This document shows, piece after piece, positions 62,427 to 64,000 of a stretch of 64,000 nt of DNA. Position 1 is the stretch's first letter. Every line of letters starts with the position of its first letter. Source of the DNA: Flavobacteriaceae bacterium NBU2973 (GTDB lineage Bacteria; Bacteroidota; Bacteroidia; Flavobacteriales; Flavobacteriaceae). The DNA lies in assembly GCA_026162565.1 (NCBI GenBank), contig JAOEIQ010000001.1:124001-188000 (forward strand). Reading direction: 5' to 3'. The position numbers and the translations under genes were made by a program. The notes under the pieces were generated by a model that was given only the letters and a program-made list of their open reading frames with translations, ran no database searches and had not been told where the DNA came from.

Positions 62427-62434
62427 TATTTTTG
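62427..62434 (+). promoter_or_regulatory. -7 element of the reductase gene (TATTTTTG)
   Basis: TATTTTTG, 15 bp before the ATG at 62450. No well-spaced TTG is seen. It supports the ATG over an in-frame TTG at 62432 that overlaps this element. Confidence 0.45.
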
Positions 62435-62449
62435 TCAAAAAAAATAAGC

Positions 62450-63496
62450 ATGTCTCAATTTTATAAACTAGCTATACAAAACATTATTAGAGAAACTGAA
62501 AAAGCAGTAAGCATTGCCTTTACTGTACCAGAAAATTTAAAGAAAACCTTCACTTTTAAAGCTGGACAATATATTACTCTTAAAGCAACTATTAATGGAG
62601 AGGATATTAGACGTGATTATTCTATATGTGCTTCAAAAAATAGTGGAGAACTTAAAGTTGCAGTAAAAGAAGTTGAAAACGGAACCTTCTCTAAATATGC
62701 TAATAACACACTTAAAATTGGTGATATTTTAGAAGTTGCTCCACCAAATGGCCGTTTTATTTTTGAATCTAATAGCGAACGCTCAAGAACCATTACCGCT
62801 TTTGCGGCTGGAAGTGGTATTACGCCAATAATGAGTATTGCAAAAACGCTTTTAGAAGAAGAACCTTTTAGTAATTTTATACTAGTTTACGGAAACCGTA
62901 CTTTAAAAGAAACCATTTTTGCTGATGAATTATTACAGCTAAAATCTAAATATGGAAACCGTTTTCATATTCATTTTATTTATAGCCAATCTCAAGAACA
63001 AGATGCTTTATTTGGGCGTATAGAAAAAAGTACTGTAAACCTCATCGTCAAAAACAAGTATAAAGAGGTTGCTATTGATGCCTTCTATTTATGTGGCCCT
63101 GAAAAAATGATTCATGTTGTTAAAGATGTTTTAATTGAAAATGGCGTAAAAGAGCAATCTATCTTTTTCGAATTGTTCACATCTTCTGAAAACACTCAAG
63201 AAATCAAAGCTGACGGAACTACACAAATAAAAGTTATTGTTGATGATGAAGAACATGAATTCAGTATGCCACAGGAACAAACTATTTTAGAAGCTGCATT
63301 AAAAGAAAACATAGATGCGCCTTACTCATGCCAAGGTGGAATTTGTAGTAGTTGTATTGCTAAAATTACAGAAGGTAAAGCAGAAATGAGACAAAACAAC
63401 ATTCTAACAGATGGTGAGGTTGCTGATGGTTTAATTTTAACTTGTCAAGCGCAACCGACAACACCAACTCTTGTCGTAGATTATGATGATGTTTGA
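62450..63496 (+). CDS. FAD/NADPH-dependent reductase with C-terminal 2Fe-2S ferredoxin domain (PaaE-like)
   Basis: 348 residues from the ATG at 62450. The FAD domain (residues 1-100) has the RxYS motif RRDYSICAS. The NAD(P)-binding domain has GSGITPIMSI and the C-terminal YLCGPEKMI. The last 80 residues are a plant-type 2Fe-2S ferredoxin domain with CQGGICSSC and a fourth Cys in LTCQA. It passes electrons from NADPH through FAD and the cluster, as PaaE does for an oxygenase, but no oxygenase gene is adjacent, so the partner is unknown. Divergent from padR. Confidence 0.9.
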   Translation: MSQFYKLAIQNIIRETEKAVSIAFTVPENLKKTFTFKAGQYITLKATINGEDIRRDYSICASKNSGELKVAVKEVENGTFSKYANNTLKIGDILEVAPPNGRFIFESNSERSRTITAFAAGSGITPIMSIAKTLLEEEPFSNFILVYGNRTLKETIFADELLQLKSKYGNRFHIHFIYSQSQEQDALFGRIEKSTVNLIVKNKYKEVAIDAFYLCGPEKMIHVVKDVLIENGVKEQSIFFELFTSSENTQEIKADGTTQIKVIVDDEEHEFSMPQEQTILEAALKENIDAPYSCQGGICSSCIAKITEGKAEMRQNNILTDGEVADGLILTCQAQPTTPTLVVDYDDV

Positions 63497-63519
63497 TTTC
63501 GAGAACCTCAATCACCAAA
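63497..63519. repeat. short motif between convergent genes, copy 2
   Basis: TTCGAGAACCTCAATCACCA (63498-63517) fills the gap between two convergent stop codons. It matches the motif at 1556-1575 at 16 of 20 positions and in the same orientation. Confidence 0.45.
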
Positions 63520-64000
63520 CTACATAATAACATCTTTTATTTTAGAAACAATCTCTTCAGGTGAAATACTGCCAGCTGCTTGCTCATAACCATCTGGAAA
63601 TTTATTACCATAAATAGAGGTTGGAATTTTTGGAAACTTTTTTCTATCAGAAAGTAATTGATAATTGTCTAGTTGATTAAAAGGCGTAAATCCTGCAAAA
63701 GGATGCGTAACGCCCCAAACTGTGATTACTTTTTTTCCTAACATAGCTGCTAAATGTCCATTACCAGAATCCATTGAGAGCATGATATCTAAATTAGAAA
63801 TCACATTAAGTTCCTCATCTAGAGATAACTTTCCTGCAAGATTAATTACATTTTTATAGGTATCTGCAAGCGGTTGTAAAAACGAGATTTCTTTCTCTCC
63901 ACCTCCAAATAAAAGAATTTTATAATCTTTAGATAAAGCTTCTATAACATCTACCATTTTATCTAAAGGATACATTTTACTCTTATAAGCTGCAAAAGGT
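63520..64000 (-). CDS. glycosyltransferase family 9 protein, C-terminal part (cut by window edge)
   Basis: The frame is open to the window edge, through an upstream PFAAYKSK before MYPLDKM, which matches the C-terminal half of GT9 (heptosyltransferase-type) enzymes. The region LLFGGGEKE, then AGKLSLDEE and LDIMLSMDSGNGHLAAMLGKKVITVWG gives the nucleotide-sugar site, including the Asp-Ser-Gly and the GxTxP-like THPFAGF. It adds a sugar in LPS core synthesis. Start and N-terminal half lie outside the window; the ATG at 63975 is internal. Confidence 0.88.
   Translation of the reverse strand, partial: PFAAYKSKMYPLDKMVDVIEALSKDYKILLFGGGEKEISFLQPLADTYKNVINLAGKLSLDEELNVISNLDIMLSMDSGNGHLAAMLGKKVITVWGVTHPFAGFTPFNQLDNYQLLSDRKKFPKIPTSIYGNKFPDGYEQAAGSISPEEIVSKIKDVIM

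Overview
The window is 64 kb of AT-rich chromosome from a marine-type member of the Flavobacteriaceae (Bacteroidota). Evidence for the lineage: gliding and type IX secretion genes (gldH, sprE/porW, a protein with a C-terminal T9SS sorting domain), a TonB receptor with a carboxypeptidase-D-like N-terminal domain, the ricT-gldH-PBP1A cluster, an ATP synthase operon preceded by bactofilin and lacking the beta and epsilon genes, and promoters of the Bacteroidota type (TTG, about 20 bp, TAnnTTTG, often only a few bases before the ATG) with no clear Shine-Dalgarno sequences. I see no rRNA, tRNA, CRISPR array, prophage or classical insertion sequence. Genus-level assignment is not possible from the sequence alone.

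Layout. 1-2950: the start of sucA (cut by the window edge), a small beta-barrel-like secreted protein, a short unknown gene coupled to a polyprenyl diphosphate synthase. 3.0-9.8 kb: a TetR regulator with its own operator, then TolC, membrane-fusion protein and RND pump in one operon, closed by two terminators. 9.8-12.5 kb: TonB receptor. 12.7-25.4 kb: housekeeping and mixed genes (aspS, CLC-type protein, cold-shock protein, tadA, dxs, an unlisted 53-residue small gene with a strong promoter, a large T9SS cargo protein, dgt, a double peptide ABC ATPase). 25.4-33.4 kb: scoAB, then PBP1A-gldH-ricT, then a radical SAM gene coupled to trhO. 33.5-42.6 kb: a 30-residue candidate lipopeptide, recA, a lipoprotein-ECF sigma-envelope protein set, plsC, trpS, dprA, an HU/SPOR protein, a thioesterase and a small lipoprotein between REP-like repeats. 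42.7-49.4 kb: a tightly packed minus-strand operon (flippase, dut, nucleotidyltransferase, TPR protein, LolA-like lipoprotein, EnvC-like protein) interrupted by a small GIY-YIG unit. 49.4-56.2 kb: lipoprotein and the ATP synthase operon. 56.2-64 kb: sprE, a PadR-controlled ABC exporter operon, a flavin/iron-sulfur reductase and the end of a glycosyltransferase 9 gene.

The most notable result is at 47121-47518. A GIY-YIG nuclease gene lies between dut and the next gene of the operon, bounded by inverted copies of one palindromic sequence and flanked by a 6-bp direct repeat. Removing one repeat copy and everything between restores a 1-nt gap between the dut stop and the next ATG, as expected of an empty target site. 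This looks like a very small mobile unit built from a nuclease gene plus REP-like ends. Other good leads are a second, synonymously recoded copy of the atpG C-terminal codons downstream of atpG (a likely recombination scar), clean operators for the TetR and PadR genes, a small gene with tandem ATCGAT sites at its promoter, and a CLC protein lacking the usual gating glutamate.
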